The notes beneath the pieces were generated by a model. The model searched no databases. It was not told the DNA's origin and saw only the letters and a program-made list of their open reading frames with translations. Position numbers and translations under genes: made by a program. A DNA stretch of 5,055 nt, taken from assembly GCA_021823385.1 (NCBI GenBank), contig JAKAOC010000224.1, positions 1 to 5,055 on the forward strand. Reading direction: 5' to 3'. The DNA is from Actinomycetes bacterium (lineage in GTDB: Bacteria; Actinomycetota; Acidimicrobiia; Acidimicrobiales; Acidimicrobiaceae). Within the stretch, counting starts at the first letter, position 1, and the number at the start of each line of letters is the position of its first letter. Positions 1-5,055 of this stretch are shown here, piece after piece.

Positions 1-546
1 GGGAGTGAGGCGGTAGCTGGGATTGCCCCAGTAGGCGTTGCCGAAGATGCCCAGGCTGCTCTTGGCCAGGCTTGTCAGCTTGGCCTGCACTGCTTGGTAG
101 GTGGCGACGCTGGCGTTGTAAGGGGCGTCGGAATAGCTGTAGGCGACGTCCACCGCCTTCTTCGGATCCGCCGATAGCGCAGCGACGATGTCCACGAAGT
201 CGAGGGCGTGCAGGTTGTAGAAGTGAACGGGGTGGTCGTGGATGAAGAGGGAACCCGTGATCAGGTTACGAACCAGTCTGGCGTTGGTGGGGATGCGCAC
301 ACCGAAGGCGTTCTCCACTGCGCGGATGCTGGTCCAGTAGTGCACTCCGGTGCAGACGCCACAGATGCGCATGGCCAGCAGGCCGGCATCCCTCGGGTCA
401 CGACCCTGCAGAATCAGCTCGACGCCGCGGAACATGGTCCCCGCCGAGTAGGCGGAGGTGATCGTGTTGGTATCGTCCATCACCGCTTCGATGCGGAGGT
501 GGCCCTCGATTCTGGTGATGGGATCGACGACGATTCGCGATGCCAC
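1..546 (-). CDS. [NiFe]-hydrogenase large subunit, group 1 (N-terminal part, runs off the window)
   Basis: This is the catalytic subunit of a membrane-bound [NiFe]-hydrogenase, which splits H2 at a Ni-Fe(CN)2CO centre and passes electrons to the small subunit. Only the first 182 codons are present; family members are usually about 550-600 residues, so the C-terminal DPCxxC motif and the maturation cleavage site are outside the window. Visible signatures are PITRIEGHLRIE at residues 9-20, the stretch GRDPRDA at 48-54, and the N-terminal nickel-binding L1 motif RICGVCTGVH at 60-69 (Cys62 and Cys65 are expected nickel ligands). HDHPVHFYNLHALDFVD at 103-119 and LGIFGNAYW at 165-173 also align well with group 1 enzymes. 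The start is GTG, chosen because GAGGAG lies 5 nt upstream and the conserved family N-terminus begins right there. It starts 2 nt after the small-subunit stop codon, so translational coupling is likely. The protein has no signal peptide of its own and is expected to be exported bound to the Tat-targeted small subunit. The identification is secure; the exact subgroup is not determined. Confidence 0.96.
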   Translation of the reverse strand, partial: MASRIVVDPITRIEGHLRIEAVMDDTNTITSAYSAGTMFRGVELILQGRDPRDAGLLAMRICGVCTGVHYWTSIRAVENAFGVRIPTNARLVRNLITGSLFIHDHPVHFYNLHALDFVDIVAALSADPKKAVDVAYSYSDAPYNASVATYQAVQAKLTSLAKSSLGIFGNAYWGNPSYRLTP

Positions 547-548
547 GA

Positions 549-1841
549 TTACTCCTCTCCGCCAGCGTCCTGGTGGTCTTCAGCCGATCCGGTACCTACC
601 TCCGCCTTGGGGGGCTCGGTCTGTCGCGCCCGGTGCCCTGCGGCGGCCGAGGCGATTGCGTGGGCCACGATTCCGACGCCCACCACAGCCAGGAGACCGA
701 GGCCGAACTTGTCGGCGCTGGACTCGACTCCCCAGCCGGCCAGGCCGGGTGCGCGGATGCTGGCGTTCGTCATCGGGCGCTCATACGCCAGGGTGTCCCA
801 GAACTGGGGCTGGGAGCAGCCGATGCAGCCGTGCCCGACGCCGATGGGCCAGTTCGTGCCCTCGTTGTAGCGGACTATCGAGCAATTGTTGTATGTGAAT
901 GGCCCCTTGCATCCCATCTTGTAGAGGCAGAAGTTGTTCTGTGCGCCGGGGTCGCCCCAGTGCACCACGTACTCGCCCGCATCGAAGTGGGCGCGACGCT
1001 CGCAGTTGTTGTGGATGAGGTTTCCAAATGCCCAGATCGGCCTGCCTTGTGAGTCGAGCGCGGGCGCCGCTCCGGTCAGGATGTAGTGGATCAGCGTTCC
1101 CACGAAGTTGACCGGGTTCATCGGGCAGGCGGGGATGTTGATCAGGGGTTTGCCGCTCACCACCGAGGAAACCCCGACCGCGCCGGTCGGGTTGGGGTTG
1201 GAGGCGGGAATGCCGCCGTAGAAGGCGCAGGCTCCGGCGGCCAGCACCAGGGCGGCCCCGCCGGAAAGCTCACGCACCTCGTCGACGAAGGTCTGGCCAC
1301 TGGCGCCGATGGTGCAATAGGCACCGTTCTCGCCCAGCGGAATGCCACCCTCGATCACCAGCACGTATTGGCCCTTGTACATCTGGGCGGCCTGCTGCTT
1401 GCGCTGCTCGGCCTGGATGCCCGCTGCCGCCATCAGGGTCTCGTGGAACTCGAGGGAGATGGTCTGGAAGAGCAGTTCCTCCACGGTGGGGCCGGAGGAG
1501 CGGATGAACGCCTCCGAGTTGCCGGCGCAGTCCTGCCCCTCGATCCAGATCACCGGCACCCGGTTCAGAAGCGTGGCGGCTTTGGCCACTTGAGGCCGGA
1601 GTAGCGGTGGGAGCATCAGCGTGGCGGTCATCGCCGACGTCCAGGCCAGAAAGGCCCGGCGGCTGAGCTTGTGCTCGGCGAGAAGTGGGGTGAGCTCGAG
1701 GCCGGAGAGTGGCTCCATGGCCTCCACCTCCCTGAGCCTGGCCTCACACGCGCGCTGCAAGGCGAGCGCTTCGGATTCGGGACTCGGCACATCGCGGTGG
1801 CCCATGGCGCGAGCGAAGAGCGAGCGTCGGTCGTATTCCAT
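549..1841 (-). CDS. [NiFe]-hydrogenase small subunit, Tat-exported and membrane-anchored (group 1)
   Basis: This is the electron-transfer subunit of a periplasm-facing uptake hydrogenase, 430 aa from the chosen start. The Tat signal is SRRAFLAW with the twin arginines at 61-62, a hydrophobic stretch at about 66-82, and a likely AKA cleavage site at 86-88. The mature part begins near VPVIWIEGQDC. Proximal-cluster ligands are Cys105, Cys205 and Cys239, but the usual second Cys of the CxxC motif is Asn108 (C-A-G-N). Distal-cluster ligands are His277, Cys280, Cys305 and Cys311; medial-cluster ligands are Cys320, Cys339 and Cys342. The two extra cysteines of the O2-tolerant 4Fe-3S cluster are absent (Gly107, and Gly in AFYGG). 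A transmembrane helix at about 379-400 is followed by a hydrophilic, acidic tail, typical of enzymes that dock on a membrane cytochrome b or quinone reductase. ATG at 1841 is preferred: GAGGG lies 6 nt upstream, it follows the hypA stop by 2 nt, and GC-rich third positions continue through the N-terminus. An alternative ATG at 1718 has a stronger Shine-Dalgarno and would give 389 aa. Confidence 0.96.
   Translation of the reverse strand: MEYDRRSLFARAMGHRDVPSPESEALALQRACEARLREVEAMEPLSGLELTPLLAEHKLSRRAFLAWTSAMTATLMLPPLLRPQVAKAATLLNRVPVIWIEGQDCAGNSEAFIRSSGPTVEELLFQTISLEFHETLMAAAGIQAEQRKQQAAQMYKGQYVLVIEGGIPLGENGAYCTIGASGQTFVDEVRELSGGAALVLAAGACAFYGGIPASNPNPTGAVGVSSVVSGKPLINIPACPMNPVNFVGTLIHYILTGAAPALDSQGRPIWAFGNLIHNNCERRAHFDAGEYVVHWGDPGAQNNFCLYKMGCKGPFTYNNCSIVRYNEGTNWPIGVGHGCIGCSQPQFWDTLAYERPMTNASIRAPGLAGWGVESSADKFGLGLLAVVGVGIVAHAIASAAAGHRARQTEPPKAEVGTGSAEDHQDAGGEE
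552..557 (-). promoter_or_regulatory. Ribosome-binding site of the hydrogenase large subunit
   Basis: GAGGAG lies 5 nt before the GTG start at 546. It is formed by the two terminal Glu codons of the small subunit, so the upstream reading frame runs through the site. This supports the GTG start and suggests coupled translation of the two subunits in equal amounts. Confidence 0.75.
1719..1732 (-). promoter_or_regulatory. Possible internal ribosome-binding site for a shorter hydrogenase small subunit
   Basis: The minus strand reads GGGAGGTGGAGGCC directly before an in-frame ATG at 1718 (Met42 of the long form), giving GGAGGT with 7-nt spacing. This is a better Shine-Dalgarno than the one at the 1841 start. 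Starting here would put the twin arginines at residues 20-21, a more usual distance for group 1 small subunits. The same bases encode Arg-Glu-Val-Glu-Ala, so the match may be a coincidence of GAG/GTG codons. Confidence 0.4.
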
Positions 1842-1843
1842 AC

Positions 1844-2188
1844 CTATCCCTCGATTTCTACGGACTTGAGAATGACGTCGTGGTTCGGCGCGGAGATAAT
1901 GTTGGAACCTCCGCAAACCGGGCATGCGGCGATGCGCCCTTCCTTTTCCGGAAAGACGGTTCCGCAGTCGAAACAGTGAAATTCACGTGGGGCGGTTTCG
2001 ATGACCAACTCGGCGCCGTCCATGGCACCGCCGCGCGCCGCCTCCTCGAAGGCCGCCCTTAGGCTGACCTCCTCGATGGCACCTGCGCCCGCCTCGACGA
2101 CCACCTTGAGCACTTTTGCTCCGTGGTTTTCGGTGAGAGTCCGGTCCACGAGCACGGCCAGTTCTTCGGCGATACCGAATTCGTGCAT
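1844..2188 (-). CDS. hypA: Hydrogenase nickel-insertion protein HypA
   Basis: HypA is a small cytoplasmic metallochaperone that works with the GTPase HypB to insert nickel into the hydrogenase large subunit. The 114-aa protein has the expected family length. It starts with MHE, whose His2 (with the N-terminus) forms the family's nickel site. It also carries the zinc-binding loop with two CxxC pairs: C-F-D-C at 72-75 and C-P-V-C at 89-92. The open frame continues 18 codons upstream to 2242, but the true start must be the ATG at 2188 because His2 has to follow the initiator Met; a modest purine-rich AAAGAG lies 5 nt before it. It is the first gene of the hydrogenase unit, ending 2 nt before the small-subunit start, with its last codons serving as that gene's ribosome-binding site. 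No hypB or other hyp gene is visible here; they may lie beyond the large subunit. Confidence 0.95.
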   Translation of the reverse strand: MHEFGIAEELAVLVDRTLTENHGAKVLKVVVEAGAGAIEEVSLRAAFEEAARGGAMDGAELVIETAPREFHCFDCGTVFPEKEGRIAACPVCGGSNIISAPNHDVILKSVEIEG

Positions 2189-2237
2189 GCCCACTCTTTC
2201 TCGATGCCCGCGACGAGGGACCCGGTCTACCTCGACC

Positions 2238-2253
2238 CCCAAGAGCCGTGCCC
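2238..2253 (-). promoter_or_regulatory. Candidate sigma-54 (-24/-12) promoter for hypA and the hydrogenase genes
   Basis: The minus strand reads GGGCAC, then 5 nt (GGCTC), then TTGGG, against the sigma-54 consensus TGGCAC-N5-TTGCW. Spacing is exact and the -24 GG is present, but the -12 GC is GG here, which is a serious mismatch. Transcription would begin near 2227, about 39 nt before the hypA ATG. Many hydrogenase operons are sigma-54 dependent, which raises the prior, but this remains a candidate. Confidence 0.35.
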
Positions 2254-2287
2254 GAAATGAGTGTCGCCGATGATTACCGGCGCTGTA

Positions 2288-2305
2288 TAGGGTAAAAAGT
2301 CCCTA
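2288..2305. repeat. Short inverted repeat TAGGG/CCCTA upstream of hypA
   Basis: Perfect 5-bp arms (2288-2292 and 2301-2305) flank an 8-nt A-rich spacer. It lies about 60-80 bp upstream of the start site predicted from the sigma-54-like element, where activator sites are often found. It could be a regulator-binding site; a terminator for the kinase gene is less likely because no clean U-tract follows on the minus strand. Confidence 0.35.
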
Positions 2306-2320
2306 AAGGAGACGATGGCA

Positions 2321-2336
2321 TCCGTAAATTTTCGGA
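2321..2336. repeat. Short AT-centred palindrome TCCG/CGGA upstream of hypA
   Basis: Arms of 4 bp (2321-2324 and 2333-2336) flank an AT-only centre (TAAATTTT) that is itself partly palindromic. It sits in the AT-rich core of the gap, just downstream of the kinase gene. It may be an operator or simply AT-rich spacer; support is weak. Confidence 0.25.
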
Positions 2337-2342
2337 AAGTGC

Positions 2343-2356
2343 GGGGCGGGCGCCCC
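2343..2356 (-). terminator. Weak GC hairpin at the end of the kinase gene
   Basis: Arms of 5 bp (GGGGC at 2343-2347 with GCCCC at 2352-2356) enclose a 4-nt loop and overlap the stop codon of the ABC1-type kinase gene. On the minus strand the hairpin is followed by GCACTTTCC rather than a run of T, so it is at best an inefficient terminator, and read-through into hypA is possible. Confidence 0.3.
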
Positions 2357-3978
2357 TAGCCGCGCCTCCGGCGGCGTCCCGACTCTTCCATCCGGCGGCG
2401 GATGGTCTCACGCCTCTCGCGCAACTCGCGATAGGTGATGCCACCTTCGCCCTCACCGATGCCGAGAGAGCCGCGCACCGAAGCCAGGTCGATCGGCGTT
2501 TCGCGCAAGTCGATTCCGACCTCCTGCGCTAGACGAGCGCCGTGCTTCGATGCGAAGTAGCCGGCCAGGTAGGTGATCTCGGCCAGGAGGTCGATGTCCG
2601 GGGCCAGGCGGGCAATCGAGGAGTCGAGGAAGATCATGTTCTTGACGAAGAGCATGAGTTCTTTTGGCATCTTGGCCCCGTAGCCGAGAAGCGCCTTTGT
2701 GAGCTCCCGGATCTCGCGCGTCAGTTGGTCGGGGGTCATCTGCGAAGGGTCGATCGGTGGACCGTCCAGGCCCAGGTCCCGGATGACTGCTTCGACGTCC
2801 GTGTCAGGAGGAAGCGCGCCGAGGTCGCGCATGGCCTCGGTCTGCATCCTGGCGTCGTTCATGGTTCCACCCATGAGAAGACGCAGGAAGGCGAGGCGCT
2901 TTGCCTCGCCTAGACGGCCGGTTATCCCGTAATCCAAGAGGGCCACGCGGCCGTCGGCCATCACGAAAAGATTGCCACCATGCAGGTCACCGTGAAAGAT
3001 CCCGAAGAGCATTGCCCCTTCCATGAATCCGACCAGCGCCGCGCGCAGCACCTTGGAGGTGTCGATCCCGGCCTCGCGCATGCCGATCGCGTCGTCCCAG
3101 GCGAATCCGGAGAGCCTCTCCATCACCAGCACCTTGCGCGTGACCAGGCGCGGATGGGGACGCGGCACCACGATGGCCCGCTGATCGGTGGCGGCGAGCA
3201 GGCGGGCCACGTCCAGCATGTTCGCCGCCTCAAGGCGAAAGTCGAGCTCCTCGGTTATGGTCTCGGCAAAGAGCTCCACCAAGGCCGGCGGATTCGCCAA
3301 CGCGGCCACGGGAATCCTGCCCACCAGCGCGGGCGCGATCCAGCTCATGGCTGCCAGGTCCTTCGCGACCAGCTCCGAAACCGCGCTTCGCTGCACCTTG
3401 ACGACGACCTCCTCGCCGGTGCGCAACCTGGCCAGGTGGACCTGGGCGATCGAGGCGGCGGCGATCGAATCGGTGTCGAATTCCGAGAAGATCTCCTCCA
3501 GCTCGGCTCCGAGCTCCTCCTCGACGGTGGCGCGAACCACGGCGAAGGGCTCGGGCTTGACACGGTCGCGGAGCTCCTTGAACTCCCGGACCAGCTCCTC
3601 CGGGAAGATTCCATCGCCGGAGGAGATGATCTGGCCCAGCTTGATGTAGGTGGGTCCGAGGCGCTCGAAGGTCTGCTTCAACCGGCGGGAGAGGCCGATG
3701 CGAGAGGCGGGATTGCCCTTGGGACGATCAATGAGGCGCCAGGCCGCAAGTGACCTGCCAATCGCCCAGGCGACGGTGAAGGCTCGCAGCGTCTGTGGCG
3801 AGCGGCGGGGGGCTATGAGCCTTGGAACCGAAGCCCGATTGCGGATCCGCAAGGAGTCGACTCCGGGGAGCCAGGCCAGATGGTCGATTTCGACGATCCA
3901 GGGGGCCGCGTCGCTGAAGGAGCCGAGCGCCAGGTCCGGCGGCGGAGGTGTCTGCGAGGAAGAGGGCATTTCAAGCAC
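2356..3978 (-). CDS. ABC1/UbiB (AarF, ADCK-like) family atypical kinase
   Basis: This is a 540-aa member of the ABC1/UbiB family of atypical protein-kinase-like ATPases. The family is best known for supporting ubiquinone biosynthesis and isoprenoid-lipid homeostasis at membranes; the substrate here is unknown. The KxGQ motif is at 113-116 in LGPTYIKLGQIISS. The Ala-rich loop that replaces the Gly-rich loop is at 173-178 (AAASIAQVH), the VVVKVQ lysine is Lys194, and the ExD motif is Glu244/Asp246. The catalytic loop HGDLHGGN is at 329-336, with HGGN where HPGN is commoner, and the metal-binding motif is D-Y-G at 349-351 in place of DFG. Length matches UbiB, but I see no hydrophobic C-terminal helices; the tail is basic, ending in an Arg run at 535-539. 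A mildly hydrophobic stretch lies at about 65-83. The start is GTG at 3978 with GGGGGG 7 nt upstream; ATG at 3969 is possible but lacks a Shine-Dalgarno. It lies between the ketosynthase and the hydrogenase unit, with gaps on both sides, so it may be its own transcription unit. Confidence 0.92.
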   Translation of the reverse strand: MLEMPSSSQTPPPPDLALGSFSDAAPWIVEIDHLAWLPGVDSLRIRNRASVPRLIAPRRSPQTLRAFTVAWAIGRSLAAWRLIDRPKGNPASRIGLSRRLKQTFERLGPTYIKLGQIISSGDGIFPEELVREFKELRDRVKPEPFAVVRATVEEELGAELEEIFSEFDTDSIAAASIAQVHLARLRTGEEVVVKVQRSAVSELVAKDLAAMSWIAPALVGRIPVAALANPPALVELFAETITEELDFRLEAANMLDVARLLAATDQRAIVVPRPHPRLVTRKVLVMERLSGFAWDDAIGMREAGIDTSKVLRAALVGFMEGAMLFGIFHGDLHGGNLFVMADGRVALLDYGITGRLGEAKRLAFLRLLMGGTMNDARMQTEAMRDLGALPPDTDVEAVIRDLGLDGPPIDPSQMTPDQLTREIRELTKALLGYGAKMPKELMLFVKNMIFLDSSIARLAPDIDLLAEITYLAGYFASKHGARLAQEVGIDLRETPIDLASVRGSLGIGEGEGGITYRELRERRETIRRRMEESGRRRRRG

Positions 3979-4011
3979 AGGTTAGCCCCCCGACGGCAAG
4001 ACCGTAGAAGG

Positions 4012-4027
4012 AGCACTTGGGCGTGCT
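4012..4027 (-). terminator. Second inverted repeat downstream of the ketosynthase gene
   Basis: Perfect 5-bp arms (AGCAC at 4012-4016, GTGCT at 4023-4027) enclose a 6-nt loop. On the minus strand this hairpin comes 10 nt after the stronger one at 4038-4063 and is followed by CCTTCT, a poor T-rich tail. Together the two may act as a tandem terminator. It also lies in the 5' region of the kinase gene, so an operator or leader role is the alternative. Confidence 0.35.
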
Positions 4028-4037
4028 TAAATGTGCG

Positions 4038-4063
4038 GGCGCCCCGGAATGCCCCGGGGCGCC
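4038..4063 (-). terminator. GC-rich hairpin, probable terminator of the ketosynthase gene
   Basis: Perfect 10-bp arms (GGCGCCCCGG at 4038-4047 and CCGGGGCGCC at 4054-4063) enclose a 6-nt loop. It starts about 20 nt after the ketosynthase stop codon. The sequence after the stem on the minus strand is CGCACATTTAAG, so there is no classical T-run, only a short ATTTA. Stem strength and position favour a terminator; in a high-GC genome a weak tail is not unusual. Confidence 0.6.
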
Positions 4064-4082
4064 TCGCTTTGGCTTTGTCCGA

Positions 4083-5055
4083 TCAGCCCTGGTGGCGCTT
4101 GAGCACCAGAGTGCCGTTATGGCCGCCGAAGCCGAAGGAGTTCGAGATGATCGCACCCTCCGGGAGTGGCCGGGGCCGCTCCGTAACCACCTCGATGTGG
4201 ATCTCGGGGTCCACGTTCTTGGTGTTCGCGGTGGGCGGGATGAGGTTGTTCTCGAAGGTGAGGCATGCACCTATCGCCTCCAGGGCACCGGCCGCGCCGA
4301 GCCCGTGGCCGAGCGCGCCCTTCAGGGAGCTGACCGGGACTCGCCTGTCGCCGAAGACCTTCTCGATGGCCTCGGCCTCGGAGCGGTCGTTCAGCTGGGT
4401 CGAGGTTCCATGCGCATTTATATGACCCACCTCATCCGGGGTGATGCCCGCGTCCACGAGCGCCAGCTCCATGCAGACGGTGGCCCCGACGCCGTGAGGC
4501 GCGGGCGCCGTGATGTGGTGCGCATCGGCGTTGGAGCCGGCTCCGGCGACGATGGCATAGATGTGAGCCCCGCGCGCCAGCGCATGGCCGAGCTCTTCCA
4601 ACACCACCACTCCGGCCGCTTCTGCCATGATGAAGCCGTCACGATCGACATCGAAGGGCCTCGAAATGCCGCTGGTCGAGGCGGCGGTCATGTTGGCGAA
4701 GCCGGCCTGAGCAGTGATAGTCGTGGCCACTTCGCTTCCGCCTGCCAGCATCACTGTGGCCCGGCCCGCGGCGATCAGCCTGGCGGCGTTCTCGATGGCG
4801 TGCGTGCCCGCCGCGCAGGCCGTGCAGGTCGCCTGGCAGACGTTGGTAAAGCCGAAGCGCATGGAGATGGTCGCGGCATTGGAATTCGCCATCATCATCG
4901 GCACCAGGAACGGCGTCACCCGGTCGGGCCCGCGCTCATGCGCCAGCAGGACCTGGCCCTCGAGCGTGGTGAGCCCGCCAACGCCGGTTCCCATCCAGAC
5001 GCCGGCGCGTGCGGGGTCCACCTCGATGGGGCCCGCATCGTCCATTGCCAGTTGG
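4083..5055 (-). CDS. Beta-ketoacyl-ACP synthase II (FabF/KAS II type), 5' end outside the window
   Basis: This is a condensing enzyme that elongates acyl chains by decarboxylative Claisen condensation of malonyl-ACP with an enzyme-bound acyl group. The visible 323-324 codons include all catalytic residues; about 90 N-terminal residues of a usual 410-420 are missing. Counting from the first visible Met (at 5045), the nucleophile is Cys77 in TACAAGTH and the two His are His212 (NAHGTSTQLND) and His247 (LKGALGHGLGAAG), with the conserved Lys242. GTGVGG at 19-24, RPFDVDRDGFIMAEAAG at 129-145 and the C-terminal SFGFGGHNGTLVLKR are also family signatures. The Met at 5045 is not the start: the frame continues upstream as Gln-Leu-Ala to the window edge, and the protein would otherwise lack its N-terminal thiolase-fold strands. 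It could serve primary fatty-acid synthesis or a dedicated pathway; without acpP, fabG or other neighbours in view this cannot be decided. It ends in TGA at 4083-4085, followed by inverted repeats. Confidence 0.95.
   Translation of the reverse strand, partial: QLAMDDAGPIEVDPARAGVWMGTGVGGLTTLEGQVLLAHERGPDRVTPFLVPMMMANSNAATISMRFGFTNVCQATCTACAAGTHAIENAARLIAAGRATVMLAGGSEVATTITAQAGFANMTAASTSGISRPFDVDRDGFIMAEAAGVVVLEELGHALARGAHIYAIVAGAGSNADAHHITAPAPHGVGATVCMELALVDAGITPDEVGHINAHGTSTQLNDRSEAEAIEKVFGDRRVPVSSLKGALGHGLGAAGALEAIGACLTFENNLIPPTANTKNVDPEIHIEVVTERPRPLPEGAIISNSFGFGGHNGTLVLKRHQG

Larger units (their letters stand above)
2189..2355. other. Intergenic regulatory region ahead of the hydrogenase operon
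   Basis: This 167-bp gap separates the ABC1-type kinase from hypA. Its middle (about 2286-2340) is clearly more AT-rich than the surrounding genes. It contains two short inverted repeats (2288-2305 and 2321-2336) and a candidate sigma-54 promoter (2238-2253). I see no tRNA, small RNA or convincing short gene in it. The layout of palindromes upstream of a -24/-12-like element fits a regulated promoter for hypA and the structural genes. Confidence 0.6.

Noticed and set aside
208..870. Plus-strand open frame of 220 codons across the hydrogenase large/small subunit junction
   Set aside because: It is antisense to both hydrogenase subunits, has no family motif and no ribosome-binding site of note; it exists because GC-rich codons leave few stops on the other strand.
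1200..1545. Oxygen-tolerant (six-cysteine, 4Fe-3S) type of small subunit
   Set aside because: Both extra cysteines are absent: the position between the CxxC cysteines is Gly107 and the second site is Gly in AFYGG, so this is not the MBH/Hyd-1 cluster type.
2189..2242. Upstream extension of HypA by 18 residues
   Set aside because: The family needs Met-His-Glu at the N-terminus for nickel binding, so the ATG at 2188 is the start; the extension is only open frame and overlaps the promoter candidate.
2284..2312. Possible sigma-70 promoter on the minus strand (TATACA at 2284-2289)
   Set aside because: The -10 resembles the consensus, but the hexamer 17 nt upstream is TCTCCT, far from TTGACA, and no extended -10 motif supports it.
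2274..2456. Short minus-strand open frame (60 codons) overlapping the end of the kinase gene and the gap before hypA
   Set aside because: Most of it lies out of frame within the kinase gene, its predicted protein is low-complexity Ala/Arg/Ser, and the rest falls in AT-rich intergenic DNA.
2980..3753. Open frame of 257 codons on the plus strand inside the kinase gene
   Set aside because: It is fully antisense to a gene with clear kinase motifs. Its composition (rich in Gly, Asp, Leu, His, Gln and Arg, with no recognisable motif) is what a GC-rich gene gives when read on the opposite strand.

Overview
This is a GC-rich bacterial chromosomal segment in which every recognisable gene reads on the minus strand, so the text is easiest to follow from high to low coordinates. 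In transcription order it holds the C-terminal three quarters of a beta-ketoacyl-ACP synthase (FabF/KAS II type, 5' end outside the window), an ABC1/UbiB-type atypical kinase, the [NiFe]-hydrogenase nickel-insertion protein HypA, the small subunit of a membrane-bound group 1 [NiFe]-hydrogenase, and the first 182 codons of its large subunit, which runs off the low-coordinate edge. The taxon cannot be fixed from five genes. The base composition and the Tat-exported group 1 hydrogenase fit a Gram-negative lineage such as a proteobacterium, myxobacterium, acidobacterium or relative.

There are two transcription-unit candidates. The ketosynthase is followed by two tandem inverted repeats (4012-4063) that probably end its transcript, and the kinase gene begins just past them. 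The kinase gene is followed by a 167-bp gap (2189-2355) that is locally AT-rich, carries two short palindromes and contains a candidate sigma-54 (-24/-12) promoter whose start site would lie about 39 nt before hypA. Then hypA, small subunit and large subunit follow as one tightly packed unit, with 2-nt gaps between each stop codon and the next start. The large-subunit ribosome-binding site lies inside the last codons of the small subunit.

Functionally the hydrogenase genes form a unit. HypA delivers nickel to the large-subunit active site. The small subunit carries a twin-arginine signal, three Fe-S clusters and a C-terminal membrane helix, so the heterodimer should face the periplasm, oxidise H2 and pass electrons to the membrane quinone pool. 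ABC1/UbiB proteins act in quinone or isoprenoid-lipid metabolism, so the adjacency is suggestive but not proof of a link.

The most notable points are: (i) the proximal-cluster CxxC motif of the small subunit reads C-A-G-N, with Asn in place of the second Cys; (ii) there is a roughly 60-residue region ahead of the Tat motif, with an alternative internal start that has a very good Shine-Dalgarno sequence; (iii) hypA leads the structural genes; and (iv) the candidate sigma-54 promoter. I see no evidence of a wholly new system, mobile element, CRISPR array or RNA gene in this window.
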